Source of the DNA: Thermomicrobium sp. CFH 73360
GTDB lineage: Bacteria > Chloroflexota > Chloroflexia > Thermomicrobiales > Thermomicrobiaceae
Assembly (NCBI RefSeq): GCF_023806465.1
Contig: NZ_JAMSLS010000002.1
Coordinates: 372,001 to 436,000 of the forward strand
Length of the DNA: 64,000 nucleotides
Direction: 5' to 3'
Part shown: positions 43,554 through 51,921 of the stretch, piece by piece
Numbering within the stretch: the stretch's first letter is position 1
Layout of the letters: every line of letters begins with the position of its first letter
Translations under genes and position numbers: made by a program
The notes under the pieces: generated by a model
Told to the model about the DNA's origin: nothing
The model's input: only the letters and a program-made list of their open reading frames with translations
The model's database searches: none

Positions 43554-45287
43554 TTACGCCTCTTCCTTCCATCCAACGAGAGCTGCTCCCCAGCGCTGTC
43601 CCTTCACAAAGAGCGGAACGGTAATGACCGTCATCACCTCGCCCGTATCGCGAGCATAGGTCTGGACGAGGAACTGTTCGCGTTGGCGCGGTGATTCGCG
43701 AAGATCGCACCCAGCCTCGAGAAACTGCCGTCTCGTGGCCATGTTGGGGAGGCGCTCCGCAGTTGCCCCGAGCCCGACCCGTGCTCCCCGAACGAGTACT
43801 CGTTGATCCCAGAAGAATCGCTTAACACGGTTTCCCACAAGATCACGCTCTGGTATGCCGGTCCAGTCCTTGCAAAACGCCCGGTTATGCATCGGCGCAT
43901 AGGTGTTGAGATCGATCGGCAACGCGAAGACAAGTCGCGGCTCTTTTCGCAGCACCGCCTCCATCTCCTCAGAAAGCGCAAGATCCACCACCGCGTCATA
44001 GGCAGTCGCGTACTTTGGTGGCTGAAACCCCTCCGGCGGCACGCGACTCACGTCGAAAAGTCGTGCCAGCGAGCGGATCGCAGGGCCTTTGATTTCCGTA
44101 TACCGGAGTTCGAGGACATCTTCCAAACTCACGCGCCCCTCGTCGATCGCTCGTTCGAAGACACGCTGACACCGCTCGGCAAGCTCGCGGCACAACGCAA
44201 GCGCACGATGGAAGGTCGCGCCGGTATCAACTTTGGCGAGATGCTCATACGCTGCTTGTGTCCCTTGCGAAAGGACAAACGTCTCCTCAGCGACGTGCCG
44301 TGTTTCGCGCTCGATTGCGCCGACACTCCCTGTCGCCTGCTCGAGTGCACGCGTTGCGCTCTCTAACGCAGCCGTCTGTTGTTGGACTGCCGAGGCAATT
44401 GCGTCGATCGCCTGAGCCGCCTCGCTAGCGAGGACACTTGTCTCACGGAGGACACCCGCCAGTTCGGCAGTCACCCGATCTGCGCCCTCGACCAGTTCCA
44501 GGCTCCGTGCCAACGCGATCCGGGCCGGATCCAGCTGCGCTGCAACCGCATCGGTCAGCGTGCGAATCTCTCGCGTCTGGGTCGCCGTATGTTCAGCCAG
44601 CTTACGCACCTCCTCCGCAACGACCGCGAAGCCACGCCCGTGTTCCCCCGCTCGTGCCGCCTCAATTGCCGCGTTGAGTGCCAGAAGATTCGTCTGCTTT
44701 GCAATACCAGCAATAAGCTCGCTGACATGCGTGATCGCTGCCACCTGCTCCAACAGCACCTGAAGACGATCGGCAACCTCCTGCATCTGCTGACGAAGCG
44801 CTGCGACGTGGGCCTCCGCGTCTTTGCTTGCCCGCAGACCCTTTGCTGTTCGCTGATCGACTTCGCGCGCAGCAGCAGTGGCCTGCCCGGCCGCATGCGC
44901 GATCTCCTCTACACCACTGTGCACGTCGCGGAGTGCTCGCGTCACTGACTCCATACTCTGCCGCGCCTGATCGATCTCTCGTGTCACCTGCTGGACACGG
45001 AGCGCGCTCCGCGCCACACCGACCGCGGAGCGTCGCACGACCGTTTCAAGTGCCCCCATAGTCGCCCGCAGGTCAGCACGAAGGTGCTCGAGCGCACGCT
45101 CCATGTGACGCGCTTCTGGTTCATCCGATGTGAAGGAGATCGGTCGCGCCACTGCGGCAATTCCAGCCTCGAAGATTGCTCGCAGAGTTTCCAAAACTGA
45201 GCGAGATGCCTGCTGCCGCGCGGGCCGATCTCCGAGGGCCAGCACCTCGCGATCATCGGTCAGTCGATGTCGCACTTCTTGCTCCAT
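43554..45287 (-). CDS. Soluble chemoreceptor with C-terminal PAS/Cache-like sensor
   Basis: This is a methyl-accepting chemotaxis-type protein, 577 residues, with no transmembrane segment. The MCP coiled coil has its tip at about 195-225 ([17 protein letters not shown]). After about residue 430 comes a globular sensor-like domain with [24 protein letters not shown] and later [19 protein letters not shown], ending [13 protein letters not shown]; this arrangement recurs in soluble receptors of other bacteria as a C-terminal PAS/Cache-like sensor. The ATG at 45287 follows GGAGG 9 bases upstream. It is probably co-transcribed with the downstream CZB receptor. The ligand is unknown. Confidence 0.88.
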   Translation of the reverse strand: MEQEVRHRLTDDREVLALGDRPARQQASRSVLETLRAIFEAGIAAVARPISFTSDEPEARHMERALEHLRADLRATMGALETVVRRSAVGVARSALRVQQVTREIDQARQSMESVTRALRDVHSGVEEIAHAAGQATAAAREVDQRTAKGLRASKDAEAHVAALRQQMQEVADRLQVLLEQVAAITHVSELIAGIAKQTNLLALNAAIEAARAGEHGRGFAVVAEEVRKLAEHTATQTREIRTLTDAVAAQLDPARIALARSLELVEGADRVTAELAGVLRETSVLASEAAQAIDAIASAVQQQTAALESATRALEQATGSVGAIERETRHVAEETFVLSQGTQAAYEHLAKVDTGATFHRALALCRELAERCQRVFERAIDEGRVSLEDVLELRYTEIKGPAIRSLARLFDVSRVPPEGFQPPKYATAYDAVVDLALSEEMEAVLRKEPRLVFALPIDLNTYAPMHNRAFCKDWTGIPERDLVGNRVKRFFWDQRVLVRGARVGLGATAERLPNMATRRQFLEAGCDLRESPRQREQFLVQTYARDTGEVMTVITVPLFVKGQRWGAALVGWKEEA

Positions 45288-45840
45288 CCTCTCAATCCTC
45301 CGTGTCCTTCATCCCAGCTACACAGATCTAGTGATGCATATCGGTTACATCGGCACAGTCCGAGAGAGTGACAAGGTCCTCAGGTGATTTCGTAACAGAT
45401 ACACGATAACCCTGTCCGTCCCACGAGCTGCCCACCAAGTCTTGGTACTGCGGCCATCATCTGGAACGTTGGGCGAGAGGAGTGATCAAAATACTCCCAA
45501 ATCGGTCATGCGCTATATGAGCAACTCTCAAAGAATGAACAACCTAAGTTCACAACCAACAAGTGTCCAATATTCTTGGATTTATCACAGTAGCTCGTTC
45601 CACCAAGTACGTAGACCTAGAGTATTCTCTACCGCGGATCGGCATATGCAGTCGCAGAGACAAAGTGACACCTGGTCGGGAGACCTCTTGCACGCAGTGC
45701 TCGAAAGACGCCCCGGATAGTGTGACTCGACTGTGGAAAGTGAGACACACCGCAGCGAAGGCCAAACGACCACGTCCCCGTGTATCGACGACCCCCTAGT
45801 TCAGGGGAGAGGGAGCGGAGGGTGTTGGGTGAGCACGTAA
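45288..45840. other. Gene-poor, relatively AT-rich intergenic region
   Basis: About 550 bp upstream of the chemoreceptor pair, visibly richer in A/T than the genes. It contains a small hairpin CCCCT-AGTTC-AGGGG (about 45792-45806) shortly before the small peptide gene. No longer frame looks like a protein. Confidence 0.5.
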
Positions 45841-45942
45841 GTGTGGCTCGGGATCCTCTTCCTCGCACTCGTTGTCATTTGGATTGTGGAACTCTACCGG
45901 GTCGCCCGCGCAGGACCCACACGGTCCTTGAGCGAGGTGTGA
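45841..45942 (+). CDS. Possible 33-residue single-helix membrane peptide
   Basis: GTG 45841 opens a 33-codon frame encoding MWLGILFLALVVIW... followed by a short basic/polar tail and a TGA stop at 45940-45942. It predicts one transmembrane helix with a positively charged C-terminal side. An in-frame TAA directly precedes the GTG, so the start is fixed; GGGTGA lies about 8 bases upstream. A hairpin GACCCC-GACGA-GGGGTC begins within 3 bases of the stop and could terminate or stabilise the mRNA. It resembles small regulatory or toxin-like membrane peptides, but homology is unknown. Confidence 0.4.
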   Translation: MWLGILFLALVVIWIVELYRVARAGPTRSLSEV

Positions 45943-45943
45943 G

Positions 45944-45960
45944 CGACCCCGACGAGGGGT
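45944..45960 (+). terminator. Hairpin directly after the small peptide gene
   Basis: GACCCC and GGGGTC form a perfect 6-bp stem around GACGA immediately after the peptide stop codon. There is no T-tract, so factor-independent termination is doubtful. Confidence 0.3.
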
Positions 45961-45964
45961 CACG

Positions 45965-46525
45965 CGCCACTGCACGCCAGTGTGCTCACTCCGGTGCTGG
46001 TCAGAGGCGCTTGGAGTGAGCGCCGCAGACAGGCTCTCTCGACACTAGTCGCACCGGTGACTCCCAGTATCCGCATTGACCGATCCAACCGAACCAGATG
46101 CGTCTGCACGTCCCGACTCTGCCAGGCCACCAGGATATATCCTGCAGGAAACGCCATCGTAAGACATACCGTCAGCAGCGTTACCCGGCGCTTCAGAATA
46201 GTCCGTACATCCTGACTGCACCACCGGTGCCAGTTCTGTGACGTTCCAGCTATTCGTAAACATCGCAGGAGGCACCTGCTCCAGACTCAGGCAGGTCAGT
46301 CACTGCTGGGAGTTCTCACGCGCCAGTCGCTCCACCATCTCTTCCCGGGTCGTCGAACACAAACCCGAAACGAGAAGGGAACCTCTTCCCACTTGAGCCG
46401 CCCAGTTACGCGCATTGATCGCTTCCCCATTGGGGTGTCCTGAGGCGCCCACGCCCGGCACGTCGACGCCAAATGTTCCGCGACGTTGTACGGAGTGGAA
46501 GGAGCTACTTTTCTCATGACCATGC
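45965..46525. other. Gene-poor intergenic region
   Basis: About 560 bp. A minus-strand frame (45960-46157) reads like a helix plus polar tail but lacks a ribosome-binding site. Another minus frame ends ...EEMVERLARENSQQ near 46296, which could be a decayed gene end. Neither is supported well enough to call. Confidence 0.45.
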
Positions 46526-46529
46526 CGGT

Positions 46530-46559
46530 TTGCACTCGACAGAACAAGAGTGGTATACT
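46530..46559 (+). promoter_or_regulatory. Extended -10 promoter of the small-RNA candidate
   Basis: TGG-TATACT (46551-46559) is an extended -10 element with a weak -35 TTGCAC (46530-46535) at 18 bp. The predicted start is about 46566, with a complete terminator about 100 nt downstream and no start codon between. Confidence 0.5.
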
Positions 46560-46565
46560 GTCTGC

Positions 46566-46666
46566 TGGCGGGCGGGGAGCACCCCCGCTGCCCGACCCGC
46601 ACCCCAATCCCTTCCCTTCCCTTGGCGCGCGGAGCGCTCCGTCCCCCGGTGCTCCGCGCGTTTTTT
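46566..46666 (+). ncRNA. Candidate small non-coding RNA of about 100 nt
   Basis: This is a stand-alone unit. A promoter is followed by a G-rich 5' hairpin region (GGGCGGGG pairing with CCCCGC..CCC near 46570-46593), a C/T-rich single-stranded linker (CAATCCCTTCCCTTCCC, 46605-46621) and a perfect 10-bp terminator stem CGCGCGGAGC/GCTCCGCGCG with T6. I saw no ATG/GTG with a ribosome-binding site. It does not show SRP RNA, 6S, tmRNA or RNase P signatures. The pyrimidine-rich linker is exactly complementary to purine-rich ribosome-binding sites such as GGGAAGGG, so antisense regulation is a reasonable guess. Confidence 0.5.
46626..46666 (+). terminator. Strong intrinsic terminator of the small-RNA candidate
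   Basis: Stem 46626-46635 with 46651-46660 (10/10 pairs), 15-nt loop, followed by TTTTTT (46661-46666). Confidence 0.8.
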
Positions 46667-46870
46667 CGCCCGAGTCTACTCGCGTCATGTGGGGCTGAAC
46701 TGGAGCGGTTCCGCGCCACCTGGTGGACCAGTCAGCACACTGCTGTGGACAGCCGCCGACCAAAGTGCTTCTGACTGTGCTTCTCCCAGGACTCTCCGGA
46801 ATCCACACAAGCAAATCGATCACATTATTGTTCAGGATAGTTAGCGACTCAACAGAGGCTATGAACTCAG

Positions 46871-46901
46871 AGGGGCCGACAGCACTGAGCCGTCAGCCCC
46901 T
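46871..46901 (-). terminator. Hairpin downstream of the aminotransferase gene
   Basis: AGGGGCCGAC (46871-46880) pairs with GTCAGCCCCT (46892-46901) with one mismatch, about 57 bp after the aminotransferase stop on the minus strand. It has a weak T content. Confidence 0.45.
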
Positions 46902-46957
46902 TGGATAACTCGACACAGAAATGTGCCGAACCCTCACTGCTACGCCAGCCGTTCTGT

Positions 46958-48235
46958 TTATTCCGCTGCTTTCAGTGCCTCGGCAAAGACATCTAAGAAA
47001 GCGTCCGCCTGCTCTTGGGTGATGATCAATGGCGGAATGACGCGGATCACCTGGTCGTGCTCGCCAGCGGTAATGAGTAACGTCCGGAGTTCTTGCGCCC
47101 GCTGCACGACGCGCTTGACTGCCTCGCCGTTGGGGGAACGATCTGGTTTGACCAGTTCCACACCGATCATCAGCCCCAGGCCACGAACCTCCCCGATGAC
47201 TGGGAACTCCTGCTGCATCTCGCGCAGCTGTGCCATGAGGTAACTCCCGATACGGGCGGCGTTCTCTGGCAGCTTTTCGTCGCGCATCACTTCGAAGGTT
47301 GCCACGCCAGCTGCACATGCCACCGCGTTCCCCCCGTAAGTCCCGCCGTGCGCACCCGGCTCCCAACGATCCATCAGCTCACGGTTCGCCACCACCGCAG
47401 CGAGCGGTAACCCTGAGGCAATCCCCTTGGCCAACGTGACAATGTCCGGCACGATCTCAAAGTGCTCGAAGGCCCACATCCGGCCAGTACGGCCGACCCC
47501 GGTCTGAATCTCGTCCACGATGAGCAGGATGCCGTAGCGGTCGCAGATGGCGCGCAAGTTCTGGAGGAATCGTTTGGGCGGCAGGATGTAACCACCTTCG
47601 CCGAGCATCGGCTCGACGATGATCGCGGCAACGTCGTCCGGCATGACCATCGTCTGGAAAAGCCGCTCTAGCTCGGCAATGCAGACAAGATCAACGTCCT
47701 CTGGCGGCACATTGTAGGGATTCCGAAACGGATACGGATACGGTGCGTAGTAGATCGAGGGGACGAGTGGCTCATAGTGACCACGCACCTTGACCCGCGA
47801 ACTCGTCAGCGCCATGGCGAGATGCGTGCGCCCATGGAAGGCACCGCGGAAGGCGATGACTGCTGGACGGCCGGTTGCGACCTTTGCCAGCTTGACCGCC
47901 CCCTCCACAGCTTCCGCGCCTGAGTTGGTGAAGAAGACCTGGTTGAGTTTCGGCGGAAGCGTCGCAGTGATAAGTTGGGAGAGGCGAAGCATCGGCTCGT
48001 GAATGAGGATATTCGCCTGGGCGTGGATGATCTTTCCCGCCTGCTCACGGATTGCCGCCACAACGCGCGGATGACAGTGCCCGGTATTGACGACAGCGAT
48101 GCCAGAGGTGAAGTCCATCCAGCGCTCGCCATTCACGTCCCACACATAGAGCCCCTCGGCCCGATCCACGACGACCGAGGAGTACCGAGCGAGCACCCTC
48201 GGGAGAATCTGCAGTGGATCAACGTGCAGCTGCAT
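46958..48235 (-). CDS. Class III aminotransferase (GABA/ornithine-type)
   Basis: This PLP-dependent omega-aminotransferase resembles 4-aminobutyrate and acetylornithine transaminases. It has FTNSGAEAVEGAVKLAK, AFHGRTHLAMALT, the VDEIQTG aspartate and the PLP lysine in TLAKGIASGLPL, then HGGTYGGNAVACAAG. 425 residues, full length. The ATG at 48235 is favoured, with GGAAGGA 9 bases upstream; a GTG two codons earlier is possible. It is 45 bp downstream of an M20 peptidase on the same strand. With the nearby aldehyde dehydrogenase it could degrade GABA or a similar omega-amino acid, transferring nitrogen to 2-oxoglutarate. Confidence 0.9.
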   Translation of the reverse strand: MQLHVDPLQILPRVLARYSSVVVDRAEGLYVWDVNGERWMDFTSGIAVVNTGHCHPRVVAAIREQAGKIIHAQANILIHEPMLRLSQLITATLPPKLNQVFFTNSGAEAVEGAVKLAKVATGRPAVIAFRGAFHGRTHLAMALTSSRVKVRGHYEPLVPSIYYAPYPYPFRNPYNVPPEDVDLVCIAELERLFQTMVMPDDVAAIIVEPMLGEGGYILPPKRFLQNLRAICDRYGILLIVDEIQTGVGRTGRMWAFEHFEIVPDIVTLAKGIASGLPLAAVVANRELMDRWEPGAHGGTYGGNAVACAAGVATFEVMRDEKLPENAARIGSYLMAQLREMQQEFPVIGEVRGLGLMIGVELVKPDRSPNGEAVKRVVQRAQELRTLLITAGEHDQVIRVIPPLIITQEQADAFLDVFAEALKAAE

Positions 48236-48280
48236 GGTCACCTGTCCTTCCTGTTGTACCCCATCCGTCCCATGCCCTAC

Positions 48281-49417
48281 TCAGAGGTGATGCAGGAGCG
48301 CTGTGAGGAGCGCGGTGCGTTCAATCAACCCTGAAAGGCTGATCTGTTCGTGCTCAGCGTGCGCCCCGTCACCCGGACAACCCAGTCCATCCAGGGTCGA
48401 AATGCCGAGCGCCGCGGTGAAGTTCCCGTCACTTGCTCCACCGGTTGCCGCTTCGGTCAACTCGAGTCCGACCTGACGACCGATCGCCCGGGCCCTCTCG
48501 AAGGCGGCGACAATTACCGGCGTCCTCTCCATCGGTGGTCGATTCATGCCACCCTCGACCGTGACGCTCGTTCCTGGAAGCCATGGACGTGCACCAAGCA
48601 CAGCCGCACAGACCCGGTCGGCCTCGTCTTGCGTCGTCACACGTACGTCAACGTACGCCCAAGCCTCTGCGGCCACCACATTGCTCCGTGTTCCACCACC
48701 AACTACCCCGACATTCACCGTGGTGCCGCGTGCCAGATCATTCAAGCTATGCAAAGAGTGGATTTGATTCGCCAACTCCTGAATCGCACTGATCCCGCGC
48801 TCGGGATCCGCTCCCGCATGTGCCGCCCGACCGGTGATCCGGAGCGTAAAGATGCCAACCCCCTTGCGTGCTGTCTTGAGTGCACCACCTGGCGCCGGTG
48901 GCTCCAGACAGAGAACGAACGCGCTTCGTTGCGCTTCCGCCTCGATCAGCGGCCGTGACACCGGACTCCCGACCTCTTCCTCGGTATTGATGAGCCACCG
49001 GATCGGACGGTGCGCCAGACCACGCTCTCGCAGCCAACGCATTGCCTCGAGGAACATCGCAACGCTCGCCTTCATGTCGTAAATGCCTGGACCGAAGGCG
49101 AGATCTCCTTCAATGCGAAATGGCCGTCTGGCCAGTGTCCCCACCGGCCAGACGGTATCGACGTGCGTCAGGACAAGCAACGGTTCGGCCGCTGCATCGC
49201 TCGTGCCCTGCCAGCTCGCAATCGTCAGGTCACCGTAGTCTCGTTGCGGATACGCTTCAATCGTCGCCTCAAGTCCGCGCGCCCGCTCGCGCACGTAACC
49301 AACGAGTCGATCGACAGCGGCTTTATCGGTACTCGGCGACTCCAGCTCGACCAAGGAGCGGAGGTCGGCCAGCAACGCGTCGCGGCGCGTGGCGAACTCA
49401 GCGATCGAGATCGTCAT
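48281..49417 (-). CDS. M20-family zinc peptidase/deacylase (carboxypeptidase G2/ArgE-like)
   Basis: This is a cytoplasmic di-zinc hydrolase of the M20/ArgE/DapE/CPG2 group. Metal and catalytic regions are visible as LVLTHVDTVWPVG, GPGIYDMKASVAM, the general base in INTEEEVGSP, and the final His in GDGAHAEHEQI. The insertion dimerisation domain is present (ITGRAAHAGADPERGISAIQELA). ATG 49417 follows GGGAG; the longer frame to 49504 overlaps the NYN gene and is unlikely. It overlaps the NYN gene's 3' end by 20 bp. It could release amino acids from peptides or acyl derivatives for the neighbouring transaminase. Confidence 0.9.
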   Translation of the reverse strand: MTISIAEFATRRDALLADLRSLVELESPSTDKAAVDRLVGYVRERARGLEATIEAYPQRDYGDLTIASWQGTSDAAAEPLLVLTHVDTVWPVGTLARRPFRIEGDLAFGPGIYDMKASVAMFLEAMRWLRERGLAHRPIRWLINTEEEVGSPVSRPLIEAEAQRSAFVLCLEPPAPGGALKTARKGVGIFTLRITGRAAHAGADPERGISAIQELANQIHSLHSLNDLARGTTVNVGVVGGGTRSNVVAAEAWAYVDVRVTTQDEADRVCAAVLGARPWLPGTSVTVEGGMNRPPMERTPVIVAAFERARAIGRQVGLELTEAATGGASDGNFTAALGISTLDGLGCPGDGAHAEHEQISLSGLIERTALLTALLHHL

Positions 49418-50030
49418 CAGCGAACTCCCGCTCCTCCCAGGCCGCCTCCGAGTCCGACTCCGGCCGAGTGCGCCACTGTTCACCCACGCGATTCGTTCCG
49501 CCACTCTCCGGTCGTCCTTGAGTCGGCGGGCGCGGCTGGCTGAAGTGGCGCAGATTTGCCTCCAGGTCGACGTAGTAGTCAGCGAGCTCCATCAGTTCTA
49601 CCGCCGTGTTCCGCGGGGCAGAAGCGATCTCCACCCGCCGACCGAGCCGCTGCACCGTCTCCACCAGGTAGCAGTAGTCACCGTCTCCGGTCACCAGCAC
49701 AACGACATCGACATGCGGTGTCTGGAGCAGGACATCAACCGCAAGCTCCAAGTCAAGATCCCCGCGCAGGGTGCCATCGCCGGCCCGCCGCAACGTCCGG
49801 GTCACGACGCGGAAGCCGTTCCGGCGCAGCCAGGTGAGGAAGGGAACGGCACTCGACTCCTCACTGGCGAGGGTCACATAGGCGTAGGCGCAGGCCAAGC
49901 GCCGTCCCGCAACCAGGAACTCGAGCAGACGCGAGTAGTCAATGCGCACGCCGAGGTCTCGCGCGACGAAGTAGAGGTTCGACATATCGAAAAAGACCGC
50001 TACTCGATCCGTCTGGTTCGGCAAGATCAT
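49398..50030 (-). CDS. NYN-domain (LabA/PIN-like) putative ribonuclease
   Basis: This is a 210-residue NYN/LabA-family protein with a PIN-like fold. The acidic residues expected for a metal-dependent RNase are visible in VAVFFDMSNLYF, DLDLELAVDVLL and LVTGDGDYCYLVE. The C-terminal 50 residues are a disordered, charged tail. Start ATG 50030 with AGGAGG upstream. It is inserted between the diaminopentanoate-dehydrogenase-like gene (36 bp) and the M20 gene (overlap), an unusual place for an RNA-processing enzyme. RNA target unknown. Confidence 0.85.
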   Translation of the reverse strand: MILPNQTDRVAVFFDMSNLYFVARDLGVRIDYSRLLEFLVAGRRLACAYAYVTLASEESSAVPFLTWLRRNGFRVVTRTLRRAGDGTLRGDLDLELAVDVLLQTPHVDVVVLVTGDGDYCYLVETVQRLGRRVEIASAPRNTAVELMELADYYVDLEANLRHFSQPRPPTQGRPESGGTNRVGEQWRTRPESDSEAAWEEREFADDDLDR

Positions 50031-50066
50031 ACAAACCTCCTCGCTACTACCGAAAGACCGCCAACA

Positions 50067-51071
50067 TCAATCCCGAGCCGTGATAAGAGGGAGATCAGCC
50101 ATGGTGACCAGGCCAGGGGCATGCTCCACCACGCGAGGCACTGCGTTGAGTGCAATCGCGGTCGTCGCCCGATCACCCTGAAGACCCCCAGGAATTACGA
50201 GTTCCAGCGGCGTCGGTCCCTCCAGCCGCACGCGATCGTAAGCCGGATCGGCATCAAGGTACATGCGCAGGTGCAGCGTGATGCGTTCCTCGCCAGCAAC
50301 GAAACCCCGGCCGAGCTGATCGACACCACACACGCGTCCCGGTTCCACCGTGAAGTACTGTGTCACGATCCGCCGCTCAGCCAGCACCGGTTCTATCCGC
50401 TCCTCGTAGTGCTCGATTGTCCAGCCCAGACCAGCTGCGAGGAGATATGCCGACTCCCGCAAGCCAACGTGCCGCACCGTCCCCGCGGCCACGAGTTCCT
50501 GGAACTCCTCAACCGTCTTGCCAGAGCCGATTTTCTCCTGGAGTGGTCTTCGGCGCGTCGAGGCGTTTTGAATCCGCTCGACGCGAACAGCCGTCACTGC
50601 CTGCGCGACACCGCTCAAGAAGAGCGGAAGGGTATCCATGACATAGCCAGGATTGACGCCCGTTCCGAGGACTGTCACCCCATGCTCCCGGGCGAGCGCA
50701 TCAAGCCGAGCCGCAAGTTCAGGATGGCCCGCGGTGGGAAACGCGAGTTCTTCGCACGTCGAGACAACATTGCAGCCCAGACGCACCGCCAGCTCCAACT
50801 GGGGAAACACGCGGTCGAGGTACGACCCTGTCGCGTGGAGAACACAGTCTGGACGCGTCTCTGCCAGGACTGCTTCGGCATCCTCCCGGACGACCACGCC
50901 AACTGGCTGCCCCAGCCCGATCAGCTCCCCCGCATCACGTCCGACCAAGGTCGGATCAATATCGATGACCCCGACCAACTCGCATGAGCGACGCTCGAGC
51001 ACGAGCCGTACCAATTCCTGTCCAATGGGCCCCAGCCCAAACTGCACAACGCGATACACGCGCCCGCTCAC
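50067..51071 (-). CDS. Dihydrodipicolinate reductase-like / 2,4-diaminopentanoate dehydrogenase-like protein
   Basis: This NAD(P)-binding protein has a Rossmann start (YRVVQFGLGPIGQELVRLVLERRS...GVIDIDP) and the DapB-like catalytic half (GTGVNPGYVMDTLPLFLSGV; RVERIQNASTRRRPLQEKIGSG). This pattern matches 2,4-diaminopentanoate dehydrogenase (Ord) of ornithine fermentation and its relatives, rather than true DapB. 334 residues. Start ATG 51071. It lies 36 bp downstream of a small conserved-looking gene and 36 bp upstream of the NYN gene, in the amino-acid catabolic run. It likely deaminates an amino acid or amine oxidatively. Confidence 0.82.
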   Translation of the reverse strand: MSGRVYRVVQFGLGPIGQELVRLVLERRSCELVGVIDIDPTLVGRDAGELIGLGQPVGVVVREDAEAVLAETRPDCVLHATGSYLDRVFPQLELAVRLGCNVVSTCEELAFPTAGHPELAARLDALAREHGVTVLGTGVNPGYVMDTLPLFLSGVAQAVTAVRVERIQNASTRRRPLQEKIGSGKTVEEFQELVAAGTVRHVGLRESAYLLAAGLGWTIEHYEERIEPVLAERRIVTQYFTVEPGRVCGVDQLGRGFVAGEERITLHLRMYLDADPAYDRVRLEGPTPLELVIPGGLQGDRATTAIALNAVPRVVEHAPGLVTMADLPLITARD

Positions 51072-51107
51072 GCTCCTCTCTCCCTTCCGGCTCCCCGGGC
51101 CGGCGTC

Positions 51108-51461
51108 TCAGGACTGTCCCGGCTTGCGGCGCTCGCGTTCCTTGAGCTCGCGGTAGTACTTCTTTGGCTTCGGTAACGGTCGCTCTTCTTGCTGGGCTCG
51201 TGCTGCGGCCGCCTGTGCCGCCTGCTGCGTCAGTTGCTCCTCCAGGACTGCCAGGTCGTCATAAATCACGACGTTGCTGTTCGCCTCGGGAGTCCGCATC
51301 AGCCGCCGCACGAGCTCCAGTAACGACCGCACCTGAGCCTGCTCACCGCCTGCTCGCTCCGCCGTCGCCAGCACGCGATCCACGAGCGCGAGTGTTTCCG
51401 GTCGTGCGCGGTTCTCCACCAGTCGCTGGCGGATGCGTTGGAGCGCATCAGTCAAATACAT
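51108..51461 (-). CDS. Small helical hypothetical protein
   Basis: This is a 117-residue protein, nearly all helical. It starts MYLTDALQRIRQRLVEN, has a heptad-like middle region (GEQAQVRSLLELVRRLMRT) and ends in a basic tail (PKPKKYYRELKERERRK). ATG 51461 follows GGAAGGAG; the 41-residue upstream extension is unlikely. It is the first gene of the minus-strand run with the diaminopentanoate-dehydrogenase-like protein. No family recognised; the basic tail could contact nucleic acid or ribosome. Confidence 0.7.
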   Translation of the reverse strand: MYLTDALQRIRQRLVENRARPETLALVDRVLATAERAGGEQAQVRSLLELVRRLMRTPEANSNVVIYDDLAVLEEQLTQQAAQAAAARAQQEERPLPKPKKYYRELKERERRKPGQS

Positions 51462-51464
51462 CCG

Positions 51465-51920
51465 CCACTCCTTCCTTCTCTCGGGCACACTGCGAGCCCG
51501 ATCCGCATTCAGCGTACATCGGCAACTCCGCCGCGGCCACAGCGTCACACCCGCGCCGCCCCGAGTATCCGGCAACGGCCGCACGAACGCAAGAGTTGCT
51601 CCGCTCGAAACGACTGTACGGGATGAGGATGCCGAACCCGCCCATCTCTACAAACGGCTCTCCCGAGAAGACTCGCGCCTGCCCTTCGGAGTGAGCGCTA
51701 ACTCTGCTCATTCGAGCAAGATGCTCGTCTGGGGGAGAGCAAAGCGTTCCTCTGCCCGCATGTGAGCGTGAGTCGTCACATTGTTGTGAGAGACCACGCG
51801 TCTGACTGCTACTCTGCTTACGGCAGGACGATCACTCCACGCGAACGCGCTGATTCTCGGCACACAGTCCTCGTCACGTGTTTCACTTATAAAGGGGAAG
51901 GATACGAAGGAGACGTGCAC
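51465..51920. other. Divergent intergenic region
   Basis: About 455 bp lie between a minus-strand operon and the plus-strand ADP-ribosylglycohydrolase gene. I see no protein-like frame or clear structure; it probably holds the two promoters, but no convincing -35/-10 pair was found. Confidence 0.45.
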
Positions 51921-51921
51921 A

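Noticed and set aside
45960-46157. 65-codon minus-strand frame with a hydrophobic start
   Set aside because: The helix-like segment is tempting, but there is no ribosome-binding site and the open frame begins well before the only ATG; may be a decayed gene end.
46296-46719. Minus-strand frames ending EEMVERLARENSQQ
   Set aside because: They run antisense through the small-RNA promoter and terminator; composition is not protein-like upstream of the last 30 codons.
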